Numbered from the stretch's first letter, positions 19,389 to 28,298 are shown. The stretch is 32,499 bases of DNA from Akkermansiaceae bacterium (GCA_015062045.1 SUVJ01000021.1:1-32499), one strand, 5' to 3'. The notes: a model not told the origin generated them from the letters alone. Made by a program: numbers and translations.

Positions 19389-20888
19389 ATGCCGGGGGCA
19401 ATACACAGCAAAGGCGAGCGGGTGCTGAAATACGCATTGCTTGCTTTTCTGGTGTTGCTGTACGGGGTGTATTACCCGTGGTTTATGTACAACAACGTGC
19501 CTTCTGTAGAAGGTATGTTTCACCTCAACAGCCAAAGTTTTTCCGAGGCGTGGGATACCGCCGTCAATGGCCGGAAAACGGCTAATGCTCGCTTTGGTGA
19601 GTTTTGTTCCTATTTTCTGTATGCCGTGCCGCTGCATGTGGCATTGAGCATTATTCACCCGCTGTTCATGCTGGTGCTGGCCGTAGGTATTCAACGCATG
19701 GGTACGGGTAAATGGCCCGCGTGGCAGGTGCCGTCCCTGTTGGTGTTGTGCTATATCTCCCTGTTTATGGCTACGGCGTCTCCCATTACAGACTGGTGGC
19801 CGGATAACCTGAATTGGGTGTATCCCTGCGGGGTGGCGCTCATTTATTTTGCCCTTTGTGAGCCCTTGTTCAGGCAAGAGCGCATAGGCGCAGCTCGCTA
19901 TGTTGTGCTATTGTTGCTTACGCCGATAGTGGGTATGGGTAATGAGATATTGGTGCTTACCGCCTTGCCCATATTTTTGGCCCCTGCGGGGTGGCTGTTG
20001 CTGCGGCAGCAGCGCATGTTTAGCTCTTGGCGCTATTGGAGCTTGGCTTTGGCGCTAGCGGCCTGTGCCGTGTTGTTCTTTTCGTCTCCGTGCTGGGCTG
20101 CGCGTATGGATGCCTGTGGCTTTTCTGCCGGCCCGCTGGAGAGGCTTGCACCGTTGGTGGACCCCATTCGCTATGCCATGCTGGCCTCGCCTGCGTATGG
20201 GGGTATTGCCGCACTCACTCTGCTCATGTACCTCATTTTCCGCAGGCAACAAGCGGTACATGTCACGCCGCCACGCCTGCGCCTTTTGCTGCTTGTGGGG
20301 CTGGGGTATGTGCTGCTTACCTTGGTGATACCCGGTTATTACCCGCACAGAGAATACCGTTGCCTGCAATTTTATGGTATTTGTGTATTTGCAGCCATGT
20401 ATGCAGGGCTTATGTTGCGGCATCACGGGGTGCGCATAGCTGCGTTTTTATTGCTGCCCGTGGCGGGTATCTCCTTCTTCTACATGAGCGGGCAGGTGAG
20501 GGATGCCTTCATACGCTGCAAACTGTGGCAAAATTTGGAGTCTGCTGCCACGCAGCACCCCTGCAGGGATGGTGTTCTTTACCTGACCGAGGCTCAATGG
20601 AATGCTCTGGTGGCAGATGCCCATGTGCTGCATGGTCAACGCTATGACTCAGAGCTTGAGGTTGACCGCTTAGTCCTGAAAACGGATACCATGCCGTCCC
20701 CCGCCGTGTTGCATTCTCACAAAGCCGCCGTTACCGTATACAGCGTTTTCTCGCCCGAGGAGCAGTCGCTCATCCTCCTCAGTTCTACCATACCCGCCCA
20801 TTTGTTGCACAAATGCAGTGCAGATATTTTGCTTAACCGCGCCGTTGCTGCCAAGGTTGGCCTGCGCGGTATTGTGGTGGTTAAGTAA
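19389..20888 (+). CDS. polytopic membrane protein, possibly DUF6056-like
   Basis: This 499-residue integral membrane protein has about ten or eleven hydrophobic segments: roughly residues 12-32, 80-105, 115-135, 145-165, 175-215, 220-240, 260-280, 295-315 and 325-375. A hydrophilic C-terminal domain of about 120 residues follows. The N-terminal loop contains NGRKTANARFGEFCSYFLY, followed by a DWWPDNLNWVYP loop. Its shape recalls DUF6056 and other GT-C-like membrane glycosyltransferase families, but I see no decisive catalytic motif and cannot assign a function. The ATG at 19389 lies 10 bp after the psd stop; a GTG at 19422 is an alternative. Co-transcription with psd suggests an envelope role (inference). 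Confidence 0.75.
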   Translation: MPGAIHSKGERVLKYALLAFLVLLYGVYYPWFMYNNVPSVEGMFHLNSQSFSEAWDTAVNGRKTANARFGEFCSYFLYAVPLHVALSIIHPLFMLVLAVGIQRMGTGKWPAWQVPSLLVLCYISLFMATASPITDWWPDNLNWVYPCGVALIYFALCEPLFRQERIGAARYVVLLLLTPIVGMGNEILVLTALPIFLAPAGWLLLRQQRMFSSWRYWSLALALAACAVLFFSSPCWAARMDACGFSAGPLERLAPLVDPIRYAMLASPAYGGIAALTLLMYLIFRRQQAVHVTPPRLRLLLLVGLGYVLLTLVIPGYYPHREYRCLQFYGICVFAAMYAGLMLRHHGVRIAAFLLLPVAGISFFYMSGQVRDAFIRCKLWQNLESAATQHPCRDGVLYLTEAQWNALVADAHVLHGQRYDSELEVDRLVLKTDTMPSPAVLHSHKAAVTVYSVFSPEEQSLILLSSTIPAHLLHKCSADILLNRAVAAKVGLRGIVVVK

Positions 20889-20984
20889 TGGGGGATAGTC
20901 GCTATGCTCCCTGCCGAATCGACCTTGCCGGGCAGTTTAAGTAACGTAAATTGAGAGTATGAGGAGACAAGCTGTTTTTCTTGC

Positions 20985-21013
20985 TTGACAAATGACTATT
21001 AAACTGATAGGTA
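20985..21013 (+). promoter_or_regulatory. promoter of the GH35 gene (predicted leaderless)
   Basis: A perfect TTGACA (20985-20990), a 17-bp spacer and TAGGTA (21008-21013) precede the ATG at 21021 by only 7 nt. The expected start point therefore coincides with the ATG or lies one base before it. Confidence 0.65.
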
Positions 21014-21020
21014 TTAGAGC

Positions 21021-22931
21021 ATGAAAACCGCATGGGCGAGTATAGCAATGGCGGTATTTACAGCCTCCACGGTGGTGGCGGGTGTAGATGCTATGAAGAA
21101 TTTTCAGCAACCGCAAAAGGGCACCCCGGCCATTATGAGCTTTGGTGGGCAAGGCGGGCGTGAGTTTATGTTGGATGGCAAGCCCTTCCAGATTCGCTCT
21201 GCCGAGATTCACCCTCAACGCGTACCGCGCGAGTACTGGCGGCACCGTATTCTGACGGCTAAAGCCATGGGCTTGAACACCATTGCTTTTTACACCTTCT
21301 GGAACCAATTGGAACAGGCAGACGGCAGCTGGGATTTCAGTGGGCGCAATGATATTGCAGCCTTTATAGACCTGTGCCAAGAGGAGGGTATGTGGGTGTT
21401 GTTTCGCCCCGGCCCTTATGTGTGCGGTGAGTGGGATCTGGGCGGCTTGCCCACCTACTTAATCAAGGATGATGTAACACCGTTGCGCAACACCAAGAAC
21501 CCTCAGTTTATGGAGGCGCAAACCCGTTATCTGGAGAAAATGGCAGAGATTGCCATACCCCGCCTCAGCAAAAACGGTGGCCCCATTCTCATGGTGCAGT
21601 TAGAGAATGAGTACGGCAGCTACAAATCCCCGCATGATGAGCCGGCATATATTGAATGGCTCAAGGACTTTTGGGAGAAGAAAGGGGCAGGGCCGTTCTA
21701 CCTGTCGGAGGGCTCTTCTAATCACCACCTGCGTTTTGTGCCCAAGGGGGTGGCTGTGGGCTTGGACCCCGCCGACCGCCCTGCGGACATGCGGAATGCC
21801 CTGCGCATTGCCCCCGGGGTGCCCGTGTTCTCCGGCGAGACATACCCCGGTTGGCTGCGTCACTGGGGCGAGGGTAACTGGACCCCCACCCGTAAAACGC
21901 TCAACTCCGTGCGTTGGTATATGAAAGACGGTGTCTCCTTTAACCTCTTTGTGTACCATGGCGGTACCAATTTCGGGCTCACTGCCGGCTCTAACAGCAA
22001 TGAGCAGGGCGGTAAGTTTCAGCCGGGCCTCACCAGCTATGACTACGGCTCACCTGTAGGTGAGCATGGCAACCTTACCAAAGAGTATTTTGAGTATCGG
22101 GATATCATCTTGGGGGCATTGCCGGAGCTGAAAGCTCCTGCGGTGCCGCAAACACCGCCTACCATGGAGGTAGCCGCATTCACACCCGATTTTATGTGCA
22201 ACCTTACCCAAATTGACTGGCGTGCCGAGGGCGAGAGTGAGCACCCCCGCACCTTGGAGAGCGTGGGGCAAAACCAAGGCCTTGCCGTATACTCCGCAGA
22301 GGTGCCTGCCGGGGCAGAGGCAACGTTGCAAGCCCCTGTGCATGACTACGGTGTTGTGTATATGGGGCAGGAATACGTTGGTACCATCAACCGTATGGAT
22401 GGTACAAATGGCATTACTCTGCCTGCTCGCAAAGAGCCCACTACCGTGTATATTTTGGTGGATACGTTCGGGCACGTCAATTTCTGCTCCTACATGGAGA
22501 AAGACCGCAAGGGCATTGTAGGCCCTGTTACACTGGGGGGTAAGCCGCTTACCGGGTGGTTCATGCGTGTGCACCCGCTTACCGCCGTGCCCGTTGAAAA
22601 GCCGAGTGATTGCCCGTGCTCTGCGAGTGTACGCGGTGGCATGTTCAAGGCAACGGTTCGCTTGGAGCAAGTGCAGGACACCTTCCTGGACATGGCTGCT
22701 TGGCCCAAAGGCTATGTGTGGGTCAATGGGCATTTGCTGGGCCGTTACTGGAACATTGGTCCGCAAGAACGCCTCTATTGCCCCGCTGAGTTCCTGAAAC
22801 AGGGGGATAATGAAATTGTGGTGTTGGACCTCTTTGCCAACCGCAACAATCCCCCTGCCATCTCCGGCAAGACAGAGCGTAACATGGAGGTGAAAAAGGA
22901 GACCAAGTCTCTGAATAACCAGTGGGATTAA
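21021..22931 (+). CDS. secreted GH35 beta-galactosidase
   Basis: This is a 636-residue family 35 glycoside hydrolase that removes terminal beta-galactose, for example from mucin-type or other host glycans. An N-terminal signal peptide (MKTAWASIAMAVFTASTVVAG) is followed by the catalytic TIM barrel, which begins FMLDGKPFQIRSAEIHPQRV and contains the classic FRPGPYVCGEWDLGGLP segment. The predicted acid/base is E197 in QLENEYG and the nucleophile is E273 in SGETYPGWLRHWG, matching the spacing and context of characterised GH35 enzymes. FNLFVYHGGTNFG is another family hallmark. C-terminal jelly-roll domains end with GYVWVNGHLLGRYWNIGPQ. It has its own promoter and shares a hairpin with the convergent MBL gene downstream. 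Confidence 0.95.
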   Translation: MKTAWASIAMAVFTASTVVAGVDAMKNFQQPQKGTPAIMSFGGQGGREFMLDGKPFQIRSAEIHPQRVPREYWRHRILTAKAMGLNTIAFYTFWNQLEQADGSWDFSGRNDIAAFIDLCQEEGMWVLFRPGPYVCGEWDLGGLPTYLIKDDVTPLRNTKNPQFMEAQTRYLEKMAEIAIPRLSKNGGPILMVQLENEYGSYKSPHDEPAYIEWLKDFWEKKGAGPFYLSEGSSNHHLRFVPKGVAVGLDPADRPADMRNALRIAPGVPVFSGETYPGWLRHWGEGNWTPTRKTLNSVRWYMKDGVSFNLFVYHGGTNFGLTAGSNSNEQGGKFQPGLTSYDYGSPVGEHGNLTKEYFEYRDIILGALPELKAPAVPQTPPTMEVAAFTPDFMCNLTQIDWRAEGESEHPRTLESVGQNQGLAVYSAEVPAGAEATLQAPVHDYGVVYMGQEYVGTINRMDGTNGITLPARKEPTTVYILVDTFGHVNFCSYMEKDRKGIVGPVTLGGKPLTGWFMRVHPLTAVPVEKPSDCPCSASVRGGMFKATVRLEQVQDTFLDMAAWPKGYVWVNGHLLGRYWNIGPQERLYCPAEFLKQGDNEIVVLDLFANRNNPPAISGKTERNMEVKKETKSLNNQWD

Positions 22932-22945
22932 AATCTTAATATCAT

Positions 22946-22987
22946 CAAAAACAACAGCCGCACCGTTGCCCGACGGTGCGGCTGTTG
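22946..22987 (-). terminator. terminator of the M60-MBL operon, convergent with the GH35 gene
   Basis: A perfect 15-bp stem (caacagccgcaccgt 22952-22966, acggtgcggctgttg 22973-22987) with a 6-nt loop is followed on the - strand by five Ts (A-run 22947-22951). The + strand side lacks a T-run, but the stem may still protect the 3' end of the GH35 mRNA. Confidence 0.9.
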
Positions 22988-23005
22988 AGATGAAAGGAGG
23001 GTGTG

Positions 23006-24415
23006 TTAGCACACCACCGTGGTATTCAAATGTGCCACATGAATCTCGCCGTTTTTGTGCAGGGGGAGCAGCGCTGCTTTGAGGGCTGCGGTGCATTCTT
23101 TTTCTCCGTGTACTAAATATACTTTGCTTTTTTTACCACCGGTGCGGCCAAAGTAGTTGATGAGCTCCCCGTGGTCCGCGTGGCCGGAGAAGGAGTCCAG
23201 CGTGATAACCTTGGCGCGCACGGGGTATAGGTCACCCAGAATCCGCACCTCCAGCGCGCCGTCCATAATGCGGCGGCCCAAGGTGTTGGCGGCGCAGTAT
23301 CCCACAAAGAGCACGGAGTTGTTGTCTCTGCTGATACCGTTTTTGAGGTGGTGCAGAATGCGCCCGGCTTCACACATGCCCGAGGCGGAGATGATGATGG
23401 CTTTCTCCCTCATGTTATTGAGCCGTTGAGATTCTGTCACCGTGCGCACCATGTGCAGTTGCTCAAAGCCGAAGGGGTCTCGCTCATTGAACAGAAAGTC
23501 GTACACCTCTTTATTGAAACACTCGGGGTGAATGCGGAAAATCTCCGTAGCGCTCACCGCCATGGGGCTGTCCACATATACGGGGTAATTGGGCATTTTG
23601 CCATCTCTGTAGGCTCGGTTGAGCAGGTAGAGCAACTGCTGCGTGCGCTCTACGGCAAAGGCGGGTATATACACGTTGCCACCGCGTTTCATGGCTGCCT
23701 TGATTGTGGCAATAAAGGTGTCATCCGCCCGTGTGCCCGATTCATGGAAACGCCCGCCGTAGGTGCTCTCCATGAGCATAATGTCTACATCCTCCACCGG
23801 TTCGGGGTCTCGCAACAACTCGTTATTGCCTCGCCCTATGTCGCCCGAGAAGAGTAAGCGCTTGTGCTGCCCGTCTTCCTCATCATCAATATCCAACACA
23901 ACCTGTGCCGCACCCAGAATATGCCCGGCATCGTAGAAGGAGAGCGTAACCCCCGGGGCAATGGGCAGGGGCATGTGGTAGCCTATGGTCAGAAATTGGC
24001 GCATGCAGGCCTCGGCATCCTGCTCGGTGTAGATAACCTCTGCCACCGTGCCGCTGCCACCCTTGCGGGCATGCATTTTGTTCATGAACTTGACGTCGCT
24101 TGCCTGTATTCGGGCGGCATCTGCCAGCATGACAGAGCATAAATCACGCGTGCCGTAGGTGGTGTAAATGAACCCACGGAACCCTTTTTTCACTAAGTTC
24201 GGCAAGTTGCCGGAGTGGTCGATATGCGCGTGAGAAAGCACTACACAATGCACGCTTTTGGGGTCAAAGTAGGGGAAATCTCGGTTAATCCTCAATTGAT
24301 CCTCACGGTGCCCCTGGTACATACCGCAATCAAGCAATATGCGCTTGCCGTTTACCTCCAGCAAATGCTGGGAGCCCGTTGTTGTTTGAGCTGCTCCGCA
24401 AAAATGTATTTTCAT
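23006..24415 (-). CDS. beta-CASP metallo-beta-lactamase-fold protein (predicted RNase-like)
   Basis: This 469-residue protein has a metallo-beta-lactamase fold with an inserted beta-CASP domain, like the archaeal/bacterial CPSF73 (Ysh1-like) nucleases. Zinc-ligand motifs are SHAHIDHSG (H62, H64, D66, H67), AGHILGAAQV and FSGDIGR. The beta-CASP region carries ESTYGGR and SASGMCEAGRILHHLKN (motif B). The C-terminal RMMBL part ends with DSFSGHADHGELINYFG, which supplies the final His. There is no signal peptide, so it is cytoplasmic and probably an endo- or exoribonuclease in RNA turnover. Its ATG lies 6 bp after the stop of the M60 peptidase gene, so the two are almost surely co-transcribed, an odd pairing of a secreted protease with an RNase-like enzyme. 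Confidence 0.92.
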   Translation of the reverse strand: MKIHFCGAAQTTTGSQHLLEVNGKRILLDCGMYQGHREDQLRINRDFPYFDPKSVHCVVLSHAHIDHSGNLPNLVKKGFRGFIYTTYGTRDLCSVMLADAARIQASDVKFMNKMHARKGGSGTVAEVIYTEQDAEACMRQFLTIGYHMPLPIAPGVTLSFYDAGHILGAAQVVLDIDDEEDGQHKRLLFSGDIGRGNNELLRDPEPVEDVDIMLMESTYGGRFHESGTRADDTFIATIKAAMKRGGNVYIPAFAVERTQQLLYLLNRAYRDGKMPNYPVYVDSPMAVSATEIFRIHPECFNKEVYDFLFNERDPFGFEQLHMVRTVTESQRLNNMREKAIIISASGMCEAGRILHHLKNGISRDNNSVLFVGYCAANTLGRRIMDGALEVRILGDLYPVRAKVITLDSFSGHADHGELINYFGRTGGKKSKVYLVHGEKECTAALKAALLPLHKNGEIHVAHLNTTVVC

Positions 24416-24421
24416 GGCTTT

Positions 24422-26833
24422 TTATGGGGTGGATATTGGTTTTACCCGGATTTTGAGTTGTTTTTTTACGGATTTACCGTGTATGTTATAGAGGTGATAG
24501 ATAAGGGTATCTTCCCCGGTGAAATTTTCTTTGGGGGTGTAAAGGGTGTGGCCGTCTCGGTGGGTCATGATTGTGCCGCCGCAGGCTGTTTGGGGCTCCC
24601 ATTCAATGCGTGCTCCGGCAGCGTAGCCGAGCAGCTCTGTCTTGCCGCAGGGTATGCTTAATACAGAGTTTTCGGGCATTTCAAGTACAGTAGGTTGTAC
24701 TAAATATGTTTTATCCCAGGCAGGCAGTTGCAGGGAGTCTAAATAGGCTGCCGCATTTTCTGATACATACAGTTTGAAGTGCGCAAAATACGGGCGTACA
24801 TCTCGCCCCGCTGCTTGAGATAACCCAATGAGATAACGGTTTATTTTGGCTTGATCCGCATCTTCGTGTGCCGAGATATCCTCGCGGTACAGCTCGCTTT
24901 GCTTGTTGCGCAGGTGTTTCAGGGTTTCTTTCACGCAGTCCCAACCAAACTCTTCTGCATAGCCTATCATCATGGAGGTAATGGGGTAAGACCAATGGTG
25001 GGTGCCGCGGTCCGCTATTTTGTACCATTTTTCCTGCATAATCTCCTGCATGCCGGGGTCCTCCGGGTTAAAAAGGTTGCGCAGGTGGCGGTCATGAGAA
25101 TCCTTCCAGTCAAAGGCTTTACCCTCTCGGGCTTTCATGTAATACCCGCCCCAATTCGGGGTGGATTCTGCCCAGAAGGAGAGCTCCATGTCATCAAAGT
25201 CACAATGGTGCCCGTGCTCATGCAAATAGAGCGCACTGTTTTCTTGTTGCAAGGCCGCCAGGTTAAACAAATGGGGCATACTGCCGGGGGCCCATTGCAG
25301 CGGCCACCAAGAGATGCCCTCCTCTGCATAATGCCCGGCATGCATACGGAAGGGAACGCGCGGATAGTAAGAGTAAAAATCCTCCAAATCGCGGTTGTTA
25401 ATGTTCCACCAAGTCATGAGCTCCGTGGGGTTGGTCAGCTCTTGCAGGGCTTGTCTCGGGGCAAGAATAATGACATGCTCGCTCACCAGCTCCCCCCAAG
25501 GGGCAGGGGCTTGTTTTAGGGTTTCCCAATCTGCATTCGTATCTTGTCCCAATACAAATTTGGGGGCTTTTAATGCGCCGTTAATGCTTATGGGTGTGTT
25601 GTTAAGTTCTACTCCACAAGGCACTTGCAGCAGCAGTATTCCCCCATGCGGGGTGATGAGTTGGGTTTCCTCTGCCTGTAACTTGTAATACCGGGTAGTG
25701 TTGGGCATGCAAGTAAGCGGCTTATCTTTTTGCGGAAAATGGTGCCCCACTTGTAATTGAAGATTTTTGTCGGTAAGATGAGCCGGTATTTTAACCGTTA
25801 CCATTTTGCCCGGGGGGGCGTAGAACCCGGTAGATACCAACTCATCTCTCCATTTATCGGCCGCAGAGCTCAGGTTTACCGTTGCAGATACCGTTTGCGC
25901 GTTAGCCTCAATCTCCCCCAATGTATGTGCTGCGCGGTGTGCACCCAGTTTTAACAGCTCGTCATTGCTGAGGTTGCTCAGCCAAGCGTTCTCCAGCAAT
26001 AACAGCTTTTTGGCTATGGGGTTATCAATGGGGGTGTCGGTGCTTGGTGTTATATATTGGGCGGCTTGAGCATAGGGGTGTAACAGTTCGGCGTTTTTCG
26101 CTGCGTCTTGCCACTCTACAAGGGCCAGCACCTTGCTTAAGTGGGTATTGAGTTGGTTTTTATCTTCGTTTGGCAGCTTATCCAACCAATCAATGATGTT
26201 TTCCTTCTGATTGTGCAGGGAGTGGAGCAAATGGCGCAGGTGGTGATTTTTTGCCGCCGTTTGCTCTATTATCGGCATGTTTTCGTCCTTGATAACAGGG
26301 GTATAGTAATGAGGTGGTATGATTTGGCGCTCTATACCGGGGCCTGCCCATGCCACATCTACGTGTTCCCCGTATTCTGAGTCCTTGTGGTGTACAACCA
26401 GGTAATATTGCTGCCCTTTTTGGAGCCTCACTTTGCCGGTATTCCACCCTTCATAGTACTCATAGCGCCCTACATAAAAGGCGCATCCGCACACATGGCG
26501 CAGGTTATGGGCTGTTGCATCTGTGCTCAGTAATAATTCTGCACTGTCATCTGCACTCAGGTAAAAGGTGTATTCTCCGCTTTCCGGTGCCGTCAACAGG
26601 GCTGTGTAGCGTGCCCCGTAATGATCCGCCCCCACTGCTATTTCATCTATTTTATCAACAAAATAAATGTCATCTGCAGGGCGTTGCGCAATCACGGGTG
26701 TCATATCCGCCACTTTGTCGCCTTTAACATGGTTCCATATCTCCACCGTTACTCCTTTTTGGGGAATTGTGGTGGCAGCTTGTGTTATTGTGCCTGCTAC
26801 TAAAAATGCAATGGATGTAATGGAGAGTTTCAT
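24422..26833 (-). CDS. secreted M60-family (enhancin-type) metallopeptidase with PA14 domain
   Basis: This is an 803-residue secreted zinc peptidase of the M60/enhancin group, whose characterised gut members cleave mucin-like O-glycoproteins. From the ATG at 26833 there is a signal peptide (MKLSITSIAFLVAGTITQA). A PA14-like carbohydrate-binding domain follows at about residues 25-165 (ARYTALLTAPESGEYTFYLS), then a helical linker. The M60 domain carries the zinc motif HEHGH (H538, E539, H542), with E556 in WAESTPNW as the likely third ligand. A C-terminal cadherin/Ig-like domain at about residues 720-800 ends the protein. An upstream in-frame ATG at 26923 would add 30 residues with no signal-peptide logic and lies beyond the predicted promoter. 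The protein substrate is inferred, not shown. Confidence 0.88.
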   Translation of the reverse strand: MKLSITSIAFLVAGTITQAATTIPQKGVTVEIWNHVKGDKVADMTPVIAQRPADDIYFVDKIDEIAVGADHYGARYTALLTAPESGEYTFYLSADDSAELLLSTDATAHNLRHVCGCAFYVGRYEYYEGWNTGKVRLQKGQQYYLVVHHKDSEYGEHVDVAWAGPGIERQIIPPHYYTPVIKDENMPIIEQTAAKNHHLRHLLHSLHNQKENIIDWLDKLPNEDKNQLNTHLSKVLALVEWQDAAKNAELLHPYAQAAQYITPSTDTPIDNPIAKKLLLLENAWLSNLSNDELLKLGAHRAAHTLGEIEANAQTVSATVNLSSAADKWRDELVSTGFYAPPGKMVTVKIPAHLTDKNLQLQVGHHFPQKDKPLTCMPNTTRYYKLQAEETQLITPHGGILLLQVPCGVELNNTPISINGALKAPKFVLGQDTNADWETLKQAPAPWGELVSEHVIILAPRQALQELTNPTELMTWWNINNRDLEDFYSYYPRVPFRMHAGHYAEEGISWWPLQWAPGSMPHLFNLAALQQENSALYLHEHGHHCDFDDMELSFWAESTPNWGGYYMKAREGKAFDWKDSHDRHLRNLFNPEDPGMQEIMQEKWYKIADRGTHHWSYPITSMMIGYAEEFGWDCVKETLKHLRNKQSELYREDISAHEDADQAKINRYLIGLSQAAGRDVRPYFAHFKLYVSENAAAYLDSLQLPAWDKTYLVQPTVLEMPENSVLSIPCGKTELLGYAAGARIEWEPQTACGGTIMTHRDGHTLYTPKENFTGEDTLIYHLYNIHGKSVKKQLKIRVKPISTP

Positions 26834-26840
26834 TGTATGT

Positions 26841-26869
26841 ATGATAACTCTCTTTTCCCCGTTTTTCAA
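26841..26869 (-). promoter_or_regulatory. promoter of the M60-MBL operon (predicted leaderless)
   Basis: Read on the - strand, TTGAAA (26869-26864), a 17-bp spacer and TATCAT (26846-26841) lie 7 nt before the ATG at 26833. The spacing is the same as at the GH35 gene and predicts a leaderless mRNA. Confidence 0.62.
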
Positions 26870-26901
26870 GAGGAAAAAATATGTACAATTGCAATTAACA
26901 T

Positions 26902-26933
26902 AAAAAAGCCCGCAGTCTTGCATGACTGCGGGC
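26902..26933 (-). terminator. intrinsic terminator after the FKBP gene
   Basis: A perfect 10-bp stem (gcccgcagtc 26908-26917, gactgcgggc 26924-26933) with a 6-nt loop is followed on the - strand by six Ts. It insulates the FKBP operon from the M60 operon downstream. Confidence 0.93.
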
Positions 26934-26957
26934 GCAGAGTGATAAAAAATGCGTAAA

Positions 26958-27758
26958 TCAGCGTTGCTGGTTCATCAGCTGTTGAATCTGCTCCGGGGTA
27001 AGCTCCATGGGGTTGCCTTGGCTACCGCGCGGGGGCTGAATATCTGCAAGCTTGAGCTTGAAGATAAGCGTGGCGTTGGGCCCGATGACCCCGGGGCCTT
27101 GCTCGCCGTAGGCCAGCTCAGAGGGTATGTAAATCTCCCACTCGGAGCCTATGGACATGAGCTTAAGTGCCTCGCTGAAGCCGGGGATGACACCGTCCAG
27201 CGGGAACTGTACGGGTGCCTCGCTGGCATCAAATACGGTGCCGTCAATCTTACGGCCCTCGTATGCTACCAATGCAATGGCACTTGCGCCGTCTTTGGCG
27301 GCATCATACTTGCGGCCGGTGCCTGCGGTGAGCACCTTGTACTGCAAGCCGCTGGGCAGGGTTGTTACGCCTTCCTTCTTAGCGTTCTCTGCCAAAAAGG
27401 CCTTACCGGCAGTGGCATTTACCTCCGCCTTGGCAAGGGTGCGCTTTTCCATCTCTGCCACAAAGGCGTTCATGATGGCGCGTACATCTTTCTTTGCCAT
27501 TTCGGGGTCTACACGGTTAGCCATGCCGTCCTCAATGCCTTTCATGAGCATGGCGGCATCCAAGTCGCTGATTTGCAGCTCGCTCAGGTCGCCGGCGAGG
27601 CTGCTGCCAAGCTGCTGGCCGATGAGGTATGAGAACCCCTCTTTTACCTCTTGTGCAGACGGCTGTGCCACGGCAACGGGGGCCGGTGCTTCTTGTGCGA
27701 AGCTGAGCGGTGCCAAAGCAAGGCTCAGCCCAATGATGGTGTATGTGCTTTTTTTCAT
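26958..27758 (-). CDS. secreted FKBP-type peptidyl-prolyl cis-trans isomerase
   Basis: This periplasmic prolyl isomerase of the FKBP/FkpA-Mip type assists folding of exported proteins. From the ATG at 27758 it has 266 residues. A signal peptide (MKKSTYTIIGLSLALAPLSFA) is followed by an N-terminal helical FKBP_N-like dimerisation region (about residues 35-130: FSYLIGQQLGSSL ... AFVAEMEKRTLAKAE). The FKBP fold occupies about residues 138-245 (LPSGLQYKVLTAGTG ... DGTVFDASEAPVQFPLDGVIPGF ... YIPSELAYGEQGPGVIGPNATLIFKLKL). The C-terminal tail (PMELTPEQIQQLMNQQR) is helical. The ATG is 5 bp after the stop of the upstream small secreted protein, so the pair forms an operon. A TTG codon three codons upstream is not needed. 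Confidence 0.94.
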   Translation of the reverse strand: MKKSTYTIIGLSLALAPLSFAQEAPAPVAVAQPSAQEVKEGFSYLIGQQLGSSLAGDLSELQISDLDAAMLMKGIEDGMANRVDPEMAKKDVRAIMNAFVAEMEKRTLAKAEVNATAGKAFLAENAKKEGVTTLPSGLQYKVLTAGTGRKYDAAKDGASAIALVAYEGRKIDGTVFDASEAPVQFPLDGVIPGFSEALKLMSIGSEWEIYIPSELAYGEQGPGVIGPNATLIFKLKLADIQPPRGSQGNPMELTPEQIQQLMNQQR

Positions 27759-27763
27759 AAAAA

Positions 27764-28288
27764 TCAATTAACTTTAAAGGTGCAGCCTCGGTTCTTGATA
27801 ACCGCATTAAGGGCGGACTCATAGATGTCGTCTATCTTCTTCGGGTCATCTATTAAGTACTCAATGTTGTGGCTGTAGGTGCCCTCCGGAAACTTCTTGG
27901 CCGGTTTGGAGGCAAGCCCCCCCGTCTTGCTGTCGATAAGCTTACGGGTGTTTTTGGTGCGGTCGCTCATCCTTTGCGAATACTCGTTGTTATTCGTGCA
28001 GTAAAAGCGTATGCTGTTGTTGCCGCGAGTATCAATGGTGCATTCTTTCACCACCATATTGTCCACGGAGTAGGTGTGCTTGTTGACGGATACTATCGTA
28101 TCCAAGCGCACGGCTGTCACGGCTTGCTTAGGGCAGCCTACAATACATACCCAGAACTTGTAGCTGACGTTCTTCTCCCCGTCTTCTACATCTGCATAGG
28201 TAATGCGATCCTGCGCCGCGGCAGGCATAGCCGTCATGGCACTCAGCCCTGTCAGAGCCATTGCCAGCAGTTGTGTAAGGTGTCTCAT
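27764..28288 (-). CDS. small secreted cysteine-containing protein of unknown function
   Basis: I do not recognise this 174-residue protein. It has a clear signal peptide (MRHLTQLLAMALTGLSAMTAMPAAAQ), and the mature part contains five cysteines: a CIVGC pair and three single ones in ECTID, FYCTNN and RGCTF. That pattern suggests disulfides and a periplasmic or extracellular location. It has charged stretches and ends in a basic segment, with no repeat or membrane helix. It is the first gene of an operon with the FKBP isomerase, so it may be a folding client or partner (inference). It is the only gene in the window with a strong Shine-Dalgarno sequence (AGGAGG four bases before the ATG). Confidence 0.8.
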   Translation of the reverse strand: MRHLTQLLAMALTGLSAMTAMPAAAQDRITYADVEDGEKNVSYKFWVCIVGCPKQAVTAVRLDTIVSVNKHTYSVDNMVVKECTIDTRGNNSIRFYCTNNNEYSQRMSDRTKNTRKLIDSKTGGLASKPAKKFPEGTYSHNIEYLIDDPKKIDDIYESALNAVIKNRGCTFKVN

Positions 28289-28298
28289 TGCTCCTCCT
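28289..28298 (-). promoter_or_regulatory. Shine-Dalgarno site (exceptional for this window)
   Basis: AGGAGG followed by agca and ATG on the - strand. Other starts in the window lack any such sequence. Confidence 0.7.
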
